Part shown: positions 24,979 to 39,900 of the stretch, piece by piece
How positions within the stretch are numbered: position 1 is the first letter of the stretch
Layout of the letters: each line of letters opens with the position of its first letter
Source of the DNA: Sarcocystis neurona
Taxonomy: Eukaryota; Apicomplexa; Conoidasida; Eucoccidiorida; Sarcocystidae
Assembly (NCBI GenBank): GCA_000727475.1
Contig: KL647293.1
Coordinates: forward strand, 1,500,588 to 1,564,587
Length of the DNA: 64,000 bases
Reading direction: 5' to 3'
Made by a program: the position numbers and the translations under genes
The notes under the pieces: model-generated
Seen by the model: the letters and a program-made list of their open reading frames with translations, nothing else
Told to the model about the DNA's origin: nothing
Database searches by the model: none

Positions 24979-27900
24979 TAGAGACATATACACATAGACA
25001 GATATAGATAGATAGATACGTATAGATAGGCAGATAGATAGATCAGCTGTGCACGTAGTCGTATCTAGTAACGCGAACAGTGCCTACACGGGCGCATAAA
25101 TATATATATATATGTAAGTAGCCGTGGCGAATGTATAGGGGAAGATAGGTAGACCGGTTCACATGTAAACAGGCTTGCACGCAGCAGCCGTATGTTGCAG
25201 TAGAGGACGTACATACACAAACAAATGTATATACGCATATATGTCCACGCATATTAGTTTAAATATACGTATGTTGATACATATACACATATATATACAT
25301 GTGTATAGGTGCGTGTCTATAACTAGGAATACGGAATATATGTACGTAGATAGATAGACCTGCCAAGGTTGGGTTGTACATGTATCACGTCCACACAGGC
25401 AGACATACAAATACGCGCGTGTCCGCATGCGCGCAGGTAGCTGCCGCAGCACGAGGTAGAAGTTGATAAAAAATCCCCAATACTTCTTCTGACATTCGAA
25501 CGGCTGCCCTTTCACGCTGCTGCAAAAATAACTGGCCACCCGTGATACGCACCCATCAAACAGGCTTACCCGTACACGTCTGTATGTATGTATGTATGTA
25601 TATGTATACATAAATAGAGAGACAGATGTATACATATATACATTTATATGGGTAGACAGATAGATAGATAGATAGGTGTACACGTGTAAATATGAGATGA
25701 GAGACATATATATATATATATATGTACAGAGGGAGAGACAGAAAGATAGATGGATAGATCAATAGATAGACATACACGTATATTTATATTTTCTATACAC
25801 ACATACATGGGCATACAAATCTACGTGAACAATAATACACGTGTGTGTGTGTGTCTGTGTGCATGCATGCACGAATATATGGAAATATACAGCTATACAT
25901 ATATATATAGATATAGAGAGATAGACAGATAGGAAAACAGATAGATACATAGAAGAGTACACAGAGAAATAGATAGATCTATACCTATATCTGTATCTAT
26001 GCTGAGGCATACATGTACACGTATATATATAATATGTATACGTATGTAAATGGGGGCGCAGGCAGACACACATATACGTACATCTGTACATATTCTACAC
26101 TATATATGTACACCTGCATGCAGTTCTACGGGCACAAGAATGCAAGCATATCTTTGTAGACGTATATCTCTCTGTACACCACATTGCGCTTCATCTACAC
26201 ATCTACACATATGGATGGAAAAAGACAGAGACAGAAGAAGAAGGGAAAATGAATGTAGAAGAAGAGAAGCTGCGGCACATAGACATCCCTCTATATATAT
26301 ATATAAAAGCACGTGTAGGCGCTTCTACGTGCCTGAACCTATAGCCTACCCATGCGGCGACACTCGCAGGACTACCTGCTGCAGTTGTACTGAAGGCAGA
26401 CTGCTGTGGCGCTGTGATGCGCCAGCCGCGGTGACAGCAGCCTCCTGCTGCGGCGTGCATAGCAGCCTCTGCGCGTTGCCGGTGTCGCAGCAGTAGCGGT
26501 AGCTGCCGCTGCTGTTGCAGCGAGCTCGTGCTGCTGGTGCTGGTATTTCGGCTGCTCTGCTTCTGCTCGTGGTCCACCGGGCACCTTCCCCGCTGCTACA
26601 GCTGCTGCTGCTGCGCGCTGTCGCTTCTCGCTCAGTGTATTTGCTGCTGCCGGCCTGTGTGGCTCTGGCGCCGCTGCTACTGCCGTTTTTCCTGCTATGG
26701 CGTTCTCGCGTGCTACGGCTGCTCTTGGCTGCTGCTGCTGCTGCTCTGCTTTGCTGTTGCTGCCGCTGTGCTTTGCTGCTGCTGTTTCTGCTGCTGTTGT
26801 GTTTTCTGCTGCTGCTTCTGCTGCTGCTCGGCTTTGCTGCTGGTGCTGCGCTGTTTTGCTGCTGCCTCTCTGCTTCGCTGCTGCTGTTGCTGCTCTGCGC
26901 TGCTGCTGCCGCCGATCGTACCTTCAGGACTCGGGCGCGGAGCTGCTGCAGTTCTGCGGCGGGGGTTCGGTAGACGCACGGCAGCCACCTGCAGCAGCGA
27001 GACGCCGCGGAGGCAGCAGCACACCCGTCCGCCTCCTCTTCGATCTGCAGCTCCTCTTCCGTCTGCTGTCTCTCCCGTTGGTCTTCGCTTTTCGGCAGCC
27101 GTTCTCCTGCTGCTGCACCACAAGCCTTTCCTCTTCTGCTGTTGCTTCTTGTTTCTCCTCTTCGCGCCCCCGCTCGGCACGGGGTGGCGCCGCCGCCGCC
27201 GCTGTCGCTGCTGCAGCAACTGTCGCTGTCGCTGCTGCCGCTGCTGGCGACGCTGCTGCTGCTGCTGCACCACCGCCGGTGCCGCCTGCCGTCGAGCCGC
27301 CTCCGCTTCCTTCTCCTCTGCGGCTCTCCTGCAGCAGCAGCCTGCTGCACCACGAGTGCCGCGCAGCGCCGCAGCAAGTAGTACACGTGCGACTGATTAT
27401 TGCATCGCAGCAGCAGCAGAGAGCAAGCACAGCAGCAGCAGCATTACCCGCGGAGAAGAAACGTCGCCGCAGCTGCCACATACAAAAGCTGGGGGTACAC
27501 GAATGCCACACTTATGAAGGCAATGCAACATGTCACCAGAGGAAACCCAGTTCACCCCGCAGCAGAGGCGAGCAGTGGAGCTGCAGCAGCTGCAGCAAGC
27601 AGAGAGACAGACGCGATGGCGAGGCTAAAGCAACCAGCGACACAGTACTTCTACATACACACATACATATATGTATATGTATGTGTATGGATACATATCT
27701 AGATGAAGTACCCTTCTAAAGATACGTGTGTACGCATATCCACCCGTAAAGTTTTTCTACCTCTCCTCCATATGTAAATATATATACGGACACACACACG
27801 TACATACGTATGTATCACACATAGACACAAATAAAGCTGTTAAAAGCCACCACACACGTGTATGCGGGCAGCTCCAGACACATACGTTTACTTGCGTCTT

Positions 27901-30900
27901 GAGCAGCTTTCTAGATATATAAAGGAACGCATGCTCAGGCAGAGCGGCTGGCGGAGAGGCACTTCTTTCATCTGCTTCTTCACGTATAGAGCACCAGCGG
28001 GGACGCAAACTTCCAAGGGCAGGGAGGAGGGTCATCGCAGGTGCAGCACGCGCAGGGAAACGAGGAGGTCGAGCAGCGGAAGAATGCAGGAGATAACCGG
28101 GAAGAGAAACTCGTCGTCCGTGGCGCGACACGAAGAAGAAACGGACTGCATACACGCCTTTTCCCTGAGCAGATGCATGCAGTCGTACATGCATGCCTCG
28201 TACTGGTGACTAAACCAGGAATGACACTGAGGCTCGAAGAAAAAGTTTGCTCCCATCACTATATATATAAACGTTATAAACTTAGAAGTGTATATATGTG
28301 TATATATCAACCATATACACAGAGATACATATACACACATGTCTTATTCACATACGTATACATATATCTGTAAATACGTAAATCCTACTCACCTACGCAC
28401 ACACACATACGTGTATATGTATATATATATGTACACCTTATTCACGTAAGTATGTACATATATATATATAAATGTTATAGACATAAGAGTTTACGTATAT
28501 ATACAGATAATCCTCCTTTACAGACGTATATATACATATACCATTCACAGAGGAATGCATATATATATGCATATGTGTACCCTACTCACTATGTATGTAT
28601 GCGTATATCTTATTCACATAATTCTATATGTATACGTACGCAAGAACGTTACACATGGTACGCATATATATATATATATATACATATACATTACTCGCAG
28701 AAGTACGTACATATATATATTTACATGCGTGTGTACATACATATGTATATACATACGTATATACCGTTCTAAGGTGAGTATATACATATGTATAAACCTT
28801 ACTCACGGATATATATATACATATACATATATGTGTATATATATATATGTATATGTGAACCTCATTGGCATAAATATATACACATATATATATCAACCTT
28901 ATTTATTTTAGTATACATATACAAAACTTATATACTCAAGTCCGCAGACATATATACGTACGTCAAAAACCACATACAAATACGTCTATATGCATACATA
29001 AAACTTGCTCACGAAAGTGTATATATATGACATATACGAGTACACATAAATACGTAGGTACACATATATATATATATAGGCATGCAGACCTGATAATCTC
29101 CGTGTGTACATGCTGCTGAAAAGCCGCACGCCCCGGCAGTGGCGTCTTTCTGCCTGAGACGAAGAGTTCACAAGTACTACGGAGCCACCAACAGAGCGAC
29201 GCCATACGTGTGGACGCCAATATAAAAAAGAGCAAGAGAGATAGAGAGAAAAAGGATGGCGGGCGCGCGCATGGTTGCACGAAAGTGCCAAAGTTTGTAA
29301 AGGACGGCGGAAGGAAAAGCCACACAAAAAAAAAGCCCGATATGAGCATCGGAGCGAAAAAGAGAGACAGCGAGACACGCCCAGGCCTGCACAGAGACGA
29401 GACGCAAAGGAAGGTGGAGAAGAAGGAGAAGAATAGGCGGAGAAGAATAGGCGGACGCAGAGGAAGAGAAGATGGTGGATATATACAAACAGCGACGTCC
29501 AGAAGGAGGACTCACAAGGAGATAATAGACGCCTCTGGAAGGCCGTGCGAAAGACGGTTAAAAACACAGTGTGGGGCATCTGCTGCTGCTGGTGCTTCTT
29601 TCCTCTTCGTAGCTGCTGCTCTGTGGCACTGCTGAGGGTTGCTGTGTGCCGCTGCTGCTCGGCAGCTTCCTGGTGCTGCTAGTTCCTGCGGCAAGCAAAG
29701 GCTGCTGTGACACGCACCTGCCGCTTCCACCCACGACTGCTGCTGCTGCAACTCCACCGCCTGCTGCTCCCGGTCATTGCTGCTGCTGCTGCCGCCCCCT
29801 CTCGCTCCCCCTGCTGCTCAGTCCGCTCCTGCTGCTGCCACTCTCTCTCCCTTCCGATGTCGCTGCTGCTGCAACCGGCTGCTGCTGCTGCGCCTAGCGG
29901 CTGCTGCTGTTGCTACCTGTCCATCCGCTGTCGCTGCTGCTCCCTCCGCTACTGCTGCTGCCGCTACTGCTGCCGCTGCTGCTGCTACCTCTCTCTGCTG
30001 TCGCTGCTGCCCCCTCCGCTGCTGCTACTGCTGCTATTTCTCTTTCTCCCTGCTGCTGAAGCTTCCACCGCTGCTGCCGTGTTACGCCGCTGTTCCTGCT
30101 GCTGTCTCGCTTACCTCCACGTGTAGGCATTCGACAAAGACCAACCCGTCTCTGAACGAATCCTGGCTCGGCGGTCGGATCCTGCGGTGTTCACAGATCT
30201 CTACACACACCATATATGTGTACACAGATATACATAAAGAGAAAGAGAGAGGAAGAAAAAAAGGGGCAGAGAGAAACACAGGAAGACATTCACATATAGA
30301 CACCAAGAGCCGCAAAGGTAGAGACAGATAGAGAGAGAGATGGAGAAATATATGTATATACGTGTGTATATATATATATTGACATGTAGACGAAAAATAT
30401 AGGTATATAGATATATACACAGATATACGTAGATCTATATATCTATATATAGACAGGTATACAGAGAGAGAGATCCACACATACGCATATACATATTTGT
30501 CTACTTATATATATATATATACATCTTTGTCTGTACAGGTATAGACACATTTACAGACCTGTTTATATATATAGATATGTATAGCTAGATGGATAGACGG
30601 ACAGATAGATAGATATGAGTATACAGATATAGATATATACAAGATTATATACATGCAGATATATTTAGATATAGACGTCCATGCATGTAGAAGGAGAGAA
30701 ATGTATATAAATATATACATATATGCATATGTACATACATAAATAGAGATAAAGAAAGAGAGAGATATACACGTATAGACACAGATATATATGGACGTAT
30801 AAAGATATATATATAGAGAGAGAGAGAGAAAGAGACACTAGAGAGACATATATAGAGACATATATATACATACATATACGTAGACATAGATACACACAGG

Positions 30901-33900
30901 TATATATACATATATATGAAGAGATAGATAGACAAATAGAAAGATAGATAGATAGATAAATACAGGTGTCTCTATATAGAGGGAGACAGAGCGATATACA
31001 TGTGTATATATATATATTTGTACATATATACATAGATAGAGACAGACGTATATAGGAGAATATATACGAATATAGGTATACACACGTAGATTTATATACA
31101 CAGATACATGTACATAGGTATATATGGATATAAATATATACATATATATGTGTACAGACGCACACAGATGTAAATACGAACTTCACGTACGTCTGTATAC
31201 GGCGTACATACACATATATACCGGAAGAAGGTGTGTGAAGACTTTTTGTGTTGCATGCGGGTGTGTGGTGGCAGATATTACGGGCGATCGAAGCGTCTTT
31301 CATCAAGCCAGAGGAGCTCTCGCGGGACGGGCTCCGGTTTCCAGGCCGCATGCAGCAGGACTGAGTAGCACCCAAACTTGATTTCTCCTTCCTGGGACTG
31401 CTGCTGTTGTTGCTGCTCTTCATTTTCTGCTGTCGCCGCTGCTGCTTGCTCTCTCTCTCCTGCAGAGGACGCATCTCCGTCACTTCCCTCCCCCCTCTGT
31501 CCTGCGCCGGCCGACCTGCTGTTCTCTTCGTCTTCTCCCTCCGCTTCCTCTCCTTCGGATGCCTCCTGCTGCTCCGCATCTGCTGTCTGCTCTTCTTCTT
31601 CGTCTGCTTCGAGGCCGCTTGGCTGTCGCACGCCTCCGACGTCCGTTGCTGCTTCTTCGTCATCTTCGCCTGCGGGCTGCTGCCCTTCCTCTTCTTCTTC
31701 TTTGTCCTCTGTTTCTTCCATTGCGTGTTTCTCTCTAAAATATACCACGTGCTGCTGGTGCCGGTATTCTGCTACTTCTGCCTCACGCTGCTGCCTCCCC
31801 TCTGCTGCTGCTGTATGGGTAGTGGCAGCGGCAGGCCAGTTCCCTCGGGAAGACGTTACTACTCCTACGCCTCTGACTTCTGCTGCTGGCGTTGCTGCTG
31901 CTTCTACCTCTTCCTCTTTCGGTGTTTCGGATGTTCGCTCTGTCTTCGCAGCTGCTTCTTCTGCTGCTGCTGTTTCCTCCTCAGCTGCTGTTCCCCACCA
32001 ACCCTGTTCCTCCTCCGCTGCTGCTGTCGCGTCCGCTTCTCTGGCTGGTGGTTGCAGCTCTTCTGGTGCTGCTGTGTCACCTGCTGCTGCGCCACCTGCT
32101 GCTGTGCCACCTGCTGCTGTGCCAGCTGTTGCTGCTGCTGACTCTTCTCCTCCTGCCTCTTCAGCTGCCGGCGGTGCTGCTGGTGCTTCTTCTCCCGCTG
32201 CACCACCAGCAGCAGCAGAGCTGCAGCAGTCTCGCTGCTCGCCTCTGCCGCATTGTCTGCTGTCTCTCCCCTCGTTTGCAGCAGCAGCAGCAGGAGAGGA
32301 CCTACGACGCAGAGCGTGGGCGCTCCTTAGTGCCGCAGCACCAGCGTCACACTCTCTTCCTTTTCTTTTTAAATTTCTGGGACACCCCACAGCAGCTGCC
32401 GCTCCGCCCGTGCCGCCTGCCTCTGATGTCTTGTCGACACACAACCAACTGACGTGTTCTCCCCACACAGCAGCGCCTCTGCTGCCGAAGCTGCTGCCGT
32501 CGTTGCAACGCAATGCCGCTTTCCTGGTGCTGGCATTATCGCAGATCCCGCTGCTCGCTTCCGACTCGTATTCTCCACTGCTGCCGCTGCTGCTCCCACT
32601 CCTGCGTTTCTGACACGCAGCTGGCGCTGCACTAGCTGCTGCTGCTGCCCTTGTGTGCGTTCCAGGCGTCGACGCTTCTGCTGCTGCAACGAGCCCTCCC
32701 ACCGCAGCACCACCTGCTGTCTTGTCTGCACAAAGGCACCCCCCCGCCGTTGCAGCTGCTGCTGCTGCCCGTGCTTCTCTCCCTGTCGAGGCTGCTCCTT
32801 CTTTTATCCCTAAACAACCTGCTCTTGTGGAATGTGCTGCTGCTGCTGCGGCGTGCGCTGCTGCTACTGCTGCAGACTCGGCTGCAGGCGCTGCTGCTTC
32901 GACGTCACGAACATGCTCTGTCGCCTCTCCAGCAGCAGCAGCAGCAACTCCAGCAGCCGCGGCCTCAGCTGCAGAAGCACTCTCAGACCTGAGAGTAGCT
33001 GCTGAACACCTACAAGAAGAAGAAGAAGGAGGGGGAACAGCAGCAACAGCGAAGGCAGCAGCAGCAACAGTGGGGTCGGACCCCGCGACAGAGGCAGCAG
33101 ACGACAAGGATGACGGACAAGGAAGCGCAGCAGCATGTAACGAGGTCGCAAGCTGCTGCTGGTTCTGTTCCTCATTGTCTAGCTCCTCCTGACTCCAGCA
33201 GCAGGACGCGCTGCTGCCGCTGGACTTCTGCGCTCGGGCTAGGCCGCTGCTGCTGTCGGCGCCGCTGTTGCTGTTGCTGTGGGCGCCGCTGTTGCTGCTG
33301 CTGCAGCGACCTTGCAGGGTGTCGGCAAGCATCAGGAGCATCACGCCGCTGTGGCCATCTTCCTCTCCGTCCTCCGCGTGACCTGCTCCTGCGTCTGCGG
33401 ACGATTCTGCGGTCGCATTCTCCGCCCCGCTGCACGCGGACAAACTATATTGCTGCTGCGTGTCGTCTGCAGCAGGGACTGCTGCTGCTGTTGCCTCTGC
33501 AGCAGACTGCCCCTTGGCTCCTGCAGCACATCCATCTGCTCTGGCTGCCGAGAATGTCGCGCAGTCACTCGCTGCTGCCCTCGCGTCCGTAGCAGCTGTC
33601 GCTCCCGCTTGAGGGCAGCCTCCTGCTGTCTCTGTGTTTCTCCTTTTCGCTGCATCTCTCTCCACGTAAAACGGCTGCGTACCTTTGTCAATCTGCGCGC
33701 CCCCCACCTGCTGCACACGATCCTCTTGTCCGTCCGGCTGCTGCAGCTGCGCACTTCGGCGTGAAGACGCCTGCGCCTCCTGCGCCGTCACCTGCCGCCG
33801 GTCCTCCTTGCGATGCTGCAGTGCCGCTCCTCCGCCCCGCTGCTGGTGCGCCCGCGCCTGCTGCTGTTGTATCCCCGAAGTGTACGTACACCGCAGGCCG

Positions 33901-36900
33901 TGTCCCTGCAGTGTGGTGGGGATCTCCTTCGACACGTCGCATCTGCATGCGCGAACTTCCGCTTTGACGCCGTCGACCGAACTGTCCGTCTCTACTGCAG
34001 CAACAGCAGCAGCACCAACGACAGCAGCACCAAGAGCAGCAGAGGCGGCAGGAGGGGTACCAGCAGCAGCTGCAGATGGCGGTCCGCAGGAAGACGCCTC
34101 TTCCCTTTCTCTTGTCGCAGTGACGCCGTCTTGCCCAAAGATACACGTTGCAGCAGCGGCTTCTGCATCTTCTGCCTTGGCACCGGCTGGCTCGTACCTG
34201 CCGTACGCATGCGCGTGACACATCGTGTCTCCTGCTGTCGCTGTCGTTCCGTCCGCTGCCGCAGCTGCTGCTCTCCCTGCTGCTGCTTCTGGTCCCGCTT
34301 CCTCTGCGACATTCTTTCTCTTGACTCCTCCTCTTCCTTCACTTACCACCTCCGTCGGCGGGGGTACTTGTGGTGAGAACGCAGCCCGGCCGCTGCTGCT
34401 GATGCTGCTGCTGTTGCAGACGCTGCTGCTGTAGTTGCTGCCGCTGCGGCAGTCCTCGCCGCGACGTCCTTGGATCGCAACGCACGGGGCCCGCCCGACC
34501 GCGCGCCTGCTCCTGTCGGCTGCGCTTTCGATGTTGTCATCTCTGGCTGAGCTTCCCACGCTGCTGCCGGCTGCTCTTCTGACGCTGTTGTCGGCTGCGC
34601 CAGCTAGGCTTCTGCTAACTCCAAGACGACTGGTGCACAAGTAGCTGCTGCTGCTGCTCGTGAAGACCGAACCTCCTCCTCCTCCACTGCGGCTGGCGAG
34701 GTGGGAACTCTGCACGGTGCAGTCGCTGTGAGAAAACCTGCTGTTCCTGCAGGAGGAAGAGGAGGGACTTGGGCAGACGTGCTCCGCCGAGAGCTCACTG
34801 TCAGCAGCAGCAGCAGAACCTTCGGTGGCAACAGCAGCAGCAAAGCCATCCACCGGGGCAGCACAACCACCAGCCGCAGCTGCAGAAGCACCAGCAACAG
34901 AATAATCCTCGGCAGCAGGAAGGGGAACAGCAGGAGCGATCGGAGACGCAGAGACACGAGCAGAAGGACGCGCTGTACGCAAGTGGACGTGCATTTCTTC
35001 AAGCACCCGCAGCAGCTGCTGCAGTTCTCCATCTGCTGGTCGCTGCTGCTGCGTCTCCTGCTGTTGCCTCTCCTGCTGCTGCTGCTTCTGCTTTTCGTTC
35101 TGCTGCTGCTGCTGCTGGTGCCGCTCCCGCTTCGTGTGGTGCTGTGGAAGCTGCGCCTGCTGCTGCTCTTCTGCCGACTCCGGCTCCTGCTGCTCCGCCC
35201 TTCCGCGCGCTGCCTGCAAAGCGGCTGCGGCCTTGAGAGCCTCTGCAACCATCTGCCGCAGCTTCTCCTGCTGCTGGAGCAGCGCCCGCTCTCGCGTCCT
35301 GCAGTGCCGCATGCACATATTGCAATCTTCAGATCACAGAGATGTACAGAGAGAGAAACGTGTCTACTTTCTCTTACGAAAAGAAAGAGAAAGACATAGA
35401 CAGAACACGTCAAAGGTAGACAGACAGAGAGACGGAGGCACCCACAGATAGACACAGATCTACAATATACGTGTGGGCCGCTGCTGACAGTTGTACACAA
35501 GCAGAGAGAGACTGGGCAGGCAGCGGCACAGAGCACCCGTTCGCACGCGGATTTTTCCCGGTTGCGCAGTGGTAGAGTGGCCCCCCCTGCGTGGGGTCTG
35601 TCTCCTTAACAAAACAGAAGAAATCTTTCCTTTGCAGAGAGAGGCAACGTTTGTCAACCCCTGCGGCAGAAGATCTACGGACGTGACTTCACCCCTAGGC
35701 GGACGCGCCCCCCGGAAAACTCATGTCCCCTACGTAGTCTGCATGCACCGAAGTTCTTGGCACTGCCAACGAGCAGAAGCACAGCAGCGGGACTCTCTTG
35801 GCTGCGCGTTTTCTCTCGAATTTCTTGGGCAGACAGCCATGTGCGCGCCCGCTACTGCTGCTGCTCTTCCGGTGCGTACGTGTGTGTGCGTCACTTTGGC
35901 AAATTCTTCTCGGAGAAGGAGCCGGCCACTGGCGGCTTCGGTTACCTGCAGCGCTCGGCCTTCTGGGTGACGCACGCGAGAAGCCGCTGCTGCTGTTGCA
36001 GCTCCCGCTGCTGCTTGCGGAACGAGCAGCGTTCCGCCCGCTGCTGCTGCTCCTGCTGCTGCAGCTGCTGCTGGTGCTGCTGCTGCAGCTGCTGCTGTTG
36101 CTGCTGCAGCTGCGCCACAAACACCCGACGCAGACGCTGGTTCTCCTGCTGCCAGTCCGCGTACACATTCCTCCGCCCTGCGCCAGTCATCACACACATG
36201 CGCATGAGTCCCACAGCCCGCTAATGGAGAAGACATTCTATATATGAATAGAGAAACAGAGAGGCAAAAAGAGATAGATTGACAGAGAGAGAAACACAGA
36301 GAGACGAATAGAGAGAGGAAAGCAGAGAGTGGAAAACCGAGGGACAGCAAAAAGGAGAGGGCGAGAGGAAAGCGAAACGGCGACGACAGCGACAGCGACG
36401 GAGAGACGGAGAGAGACACGGCGGTCGATAGGCAGTGACGAGCTCAACAGAAACTTCCGCAGTTCTCCGTACGACGGTAGAGAAGAGCAAAACGAGGTCA
36501 TTCTACGTGTCTCCATACCGTAGAGTCTCTCCGCTTCTTCGAGGAAACACGCGTGAAAGAGACGCTCCGACTCCTTCGCTTCCGCCAGGGCACGCCACAG
36601 CAGTCGGGGGAGCCGGGCCGTGCAGCCCTGCAGTTCCTCCAGCGCTGTCTGCACACAAAAGCAACAACGAAGCAGCAGCACACGCTGCAGCAGTCGCGAA
36701 GCACAGCCTCGCGCAGGTGCCGAACGGCTGCTGCAGCTGCCCCTGCTGCTGCTGCGGCGGGGGTGAGGGGAGAGTGTCTGCGGCTGCTGGTCCCGCTGCT
36801 GCTGCTCTGGCGTCTCCTCTGGCGCTGTGTGCTGCGGCGGCAACGTCCGTCTATTGCTGCTTCTGCTGCGCTCTCTTCGGCTGCCAGATCCTTCCCCTCT

Positions 36901-39900
36901 CTACGGTGTCTGATGGCCTTCACAGCCCTAATACTGCTGCTGCCCGTTCTGCAGTGTCCTCTTTGCTGCGGCTGCTGCTGGTGGCTCGGCTGCTCCCGTT
37001 CCTGCGCTTCTACCGCTGCAGCTGTCGCTGCTTCTGCGTGGTGCTGCTGCTGCTTTTTCCGCCAGGTGGAGGACTGCCCTTCCTGCGTCCGCACAGCAGT
37101 CTGCGTCACTCCTGCTCCAGGGGGTCGTCGGTGCACCTGCTCCTGCTGTTTCCCCATGCGCGCCTAAGACAACTCCCCGACGCCGCTGTGCGCATGGTGT
37201 TGCTGCTGCTGTTGCTGCTGGCTCTGCTGCTGCCGCCTCGCGGCCAGTCATGCGGTGGCGCATTGCAAGGTCTCTTAACGCGCAATGCTACGACGCTGCA
37301 GCGCAGCCGCTTCCCCCCGCATGCGCTGCGGCGCGTCTCCACCACAGAAGCAGACCCTGCTGCTGCTGCTGTTCGTCCGGTATGTCTGCTGCTGCCGCCG
37401 TCTCGGCTGCTTGCAAGCCCACCTCTGCACCGTCCCCCAGCCGCCTGCCGCAGGTCGGCCTCTCCTCCGTAGATACCCGTGGACAGGCGTCCGCAGAACA
37501 CGCACGTCCACACGACAGTCCCTGCTCCGCGGACGCGCCTGCTACCACCTCCCTCATCCGCTCCCCTACATAAACCTCCTTATATGCCACTTCCTTCTTG
37601 CTGTTTCTGCTGCGGCCCCGTTCCGACACATGGGCACATATTTGTATATATATATACATATATATATACAGTACACACGTATACATGTATATATGTATGT
37701 ATATATATATATATATGTGTACACTTGCATATATATATATATAATACACACGTATACACGTACATATGTATATTTTCGCATATATATATATATATACATA
37801 TATATACATATATATGTATATACGCGTACGTATATAGCGCTGTGTGCGACCACCACGTGCTGTCTGAAGGCTGCAGAGCTGCTTATCTGGACCGGCGTAT
37901 AATCTGACTCCTCCCAACCTGGAGCCCCGGGCTGCTGCGGCTGCTCGGCTGTACGTGCATACATACAAATATATAATATATATAATATATAATACATATA
38001 TATACACATAATACATATAACATATTTAATGTACACATAATACATATGAAATATATAACATATATATATATATATACATACACATGATACATAATATATA
38101 TATATATATATATATCACCAATAAAATATATATGATATATATCATACGTATAATGTGCATACAATATATATAATACATGCATAATATATATACTGTGTAT
38201 ATATATACATATATATATACATATATAGTGGGCAGATACAGAGTGTCTTCTGCTGCTGTTGCTGCTGCTCCAGCTGTTGCTGCTCCAGCTGCCGCTGCTC
38301 TCAGTTTCTACGAGTGCGCAGCTGCTCCTGTCACTGCTTCTTCTGCATGTACACCTCCTGCGTCCGCTGCTGCTTCGTCTGCAGCTGCTGCTTCTTCTGC
38401 CCTTGCAGCTGCTTCGTCTGCCCCTGGTGCTGCTTCTGCCCCGGCAGCTGCTTCGTCTGCCCCTGCTGCTGCATCTGCAGCTGCTGCTGCTTTTTCTTCA
38501 CTTCCTGCTGTCTGTAGCTGCTGCTTCCTCTGTAGCTGCTGCCTCTTCTGGACCTGCTGCTTCTTCTGCACCCGCCGCTGCTTCTGCACCTGTTGCTGCT
38601 CTGCAACTGCTGCTGCTCCTGTACCTGCTGCTTCTTCTGCAGCTACTGCAGCTGCTGCAGTTTCTGCGACTGCCGCCGAGGCGACTTACCTTTTGTTCTT
38701 TGACTTTCTCCCGCATGTCGTCGCGCAGCCGCTCCAGGGCCCCGCGGTGCTGCTGCACCTGCGCCTCCCAGTCCCACCTGCGAAGCCGCCTCAGCAGTTG
38801 CGCGAGTTCTGTCTCACTCCTGCCGCCTCTAACAGCCGCAGCAGCAGCACAAGCAGCAGCAGCAACAGACGAAGTACATGCAGCAGCAGTAGACGCAGCA
38901 GCAGCAGAAGTAAAAGATGCAGTAGGAGCACAGGCAGCAGCAGCAGCACATGCTGCAGCAGCAGCAACTGACGAAGGAAACGCAGCAGGAGCAGACGCAG
39001 CAGCACATGCAGCAGCACATGCAGCAGACGCAGCAGCAGCAGATACAGCAGCAGCACATGTAGCAGCAGTAGATGCAGCAGCAGCAGATGCAACAGCAGC
39101 ACATGCATCAACAGCAGCACACGCATCAGCAGCAGCACATGCAGCAGCAGCAGCACATGCAGCAGCAGCAGCCGCAGCAGCATATGCAGCAGCAGCAGCA
39201 GCACAAGCAGCACAAGCAGTAGGAGCAGCAGATGCAGAAGCAGCTCCACGTGCCCACGCAGCAGCAGCGGCAGAGCCTGTAGCAGCAGCATCAAGCAGCC
39301 ACACAAGAATCAGCAGCCCAGCCGGTGACACCAGCCCCAGCAGGCCCATTTTATCGACCATACCCGGTATAGCCAGTGCCTCGTACGTTTTCCAGCAGAG
39401 GCAACCGCCGTCCTTGTTGCGCGCCGTGCTCAATTCCTTCTTCGTTCTGCTGGTGCTGCTGCTGCTGTTTCTTCGGCTGCTGCTCTTGCTCTTGGTGCTG
39501 CTGTTGCTGTGGCTGCTGGTGCTGCGGTGCACTAGGAGGACGCACAGAAAAGACGCAGGAATATTTCTGCAGCACTCGCACGCGAGACAGCTGCAGATAA
39601 TATGCCTGCGCAGCCGCAGCGACGCTCCTCTCTGTTGCTGGAAGGAGAGGCGCTGCTGTCTTCGCATGCAGCAACGACGCTGGACTGCCGCACTGCTGCC
39701 GATCCTTCCCCACCGGCTGCGGCGGCGCCAGGCAGCCGGCCTCCACGTCCTGCTGTGTCTTCGCTTGCTGCCGCTGCTGCTGCTGTTGTTTGCTGGACTG
39801 CGTTGCCTCACGCGTAAAGCACGGCGAGTGCTCCTGCTGCTGTTGCTTCGCACGTCGCTGCTGCTGCTTCTCCTTCCCCTCCTCTGTCGTCTTCTCTTCA

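Noticed and set aside
28986..29170. Minus-strand exon candidate [20 protein letters not shown] with good splice signals
   Set aside because: No reading frame through it is compatible with both exon 6 and exon 7; using it leads to a stop in exon 7. It may belong to an alternative transcript.
31378..32613. Long plus-strand Ser/Ala/Cys/Leu-rich open frames over 31.4-35.3 kb
   Set aside because: They are the antisense shadow of the 1338-codon exon. CTG triplets contain no stop in any frame, so length is meaningless here.
35545..35610. A tRNA-like string (gcgcagtggtagagtgg) resembling an A box
   Set aside because: There is no matching B box downstream and no cloverleaf can be formed.
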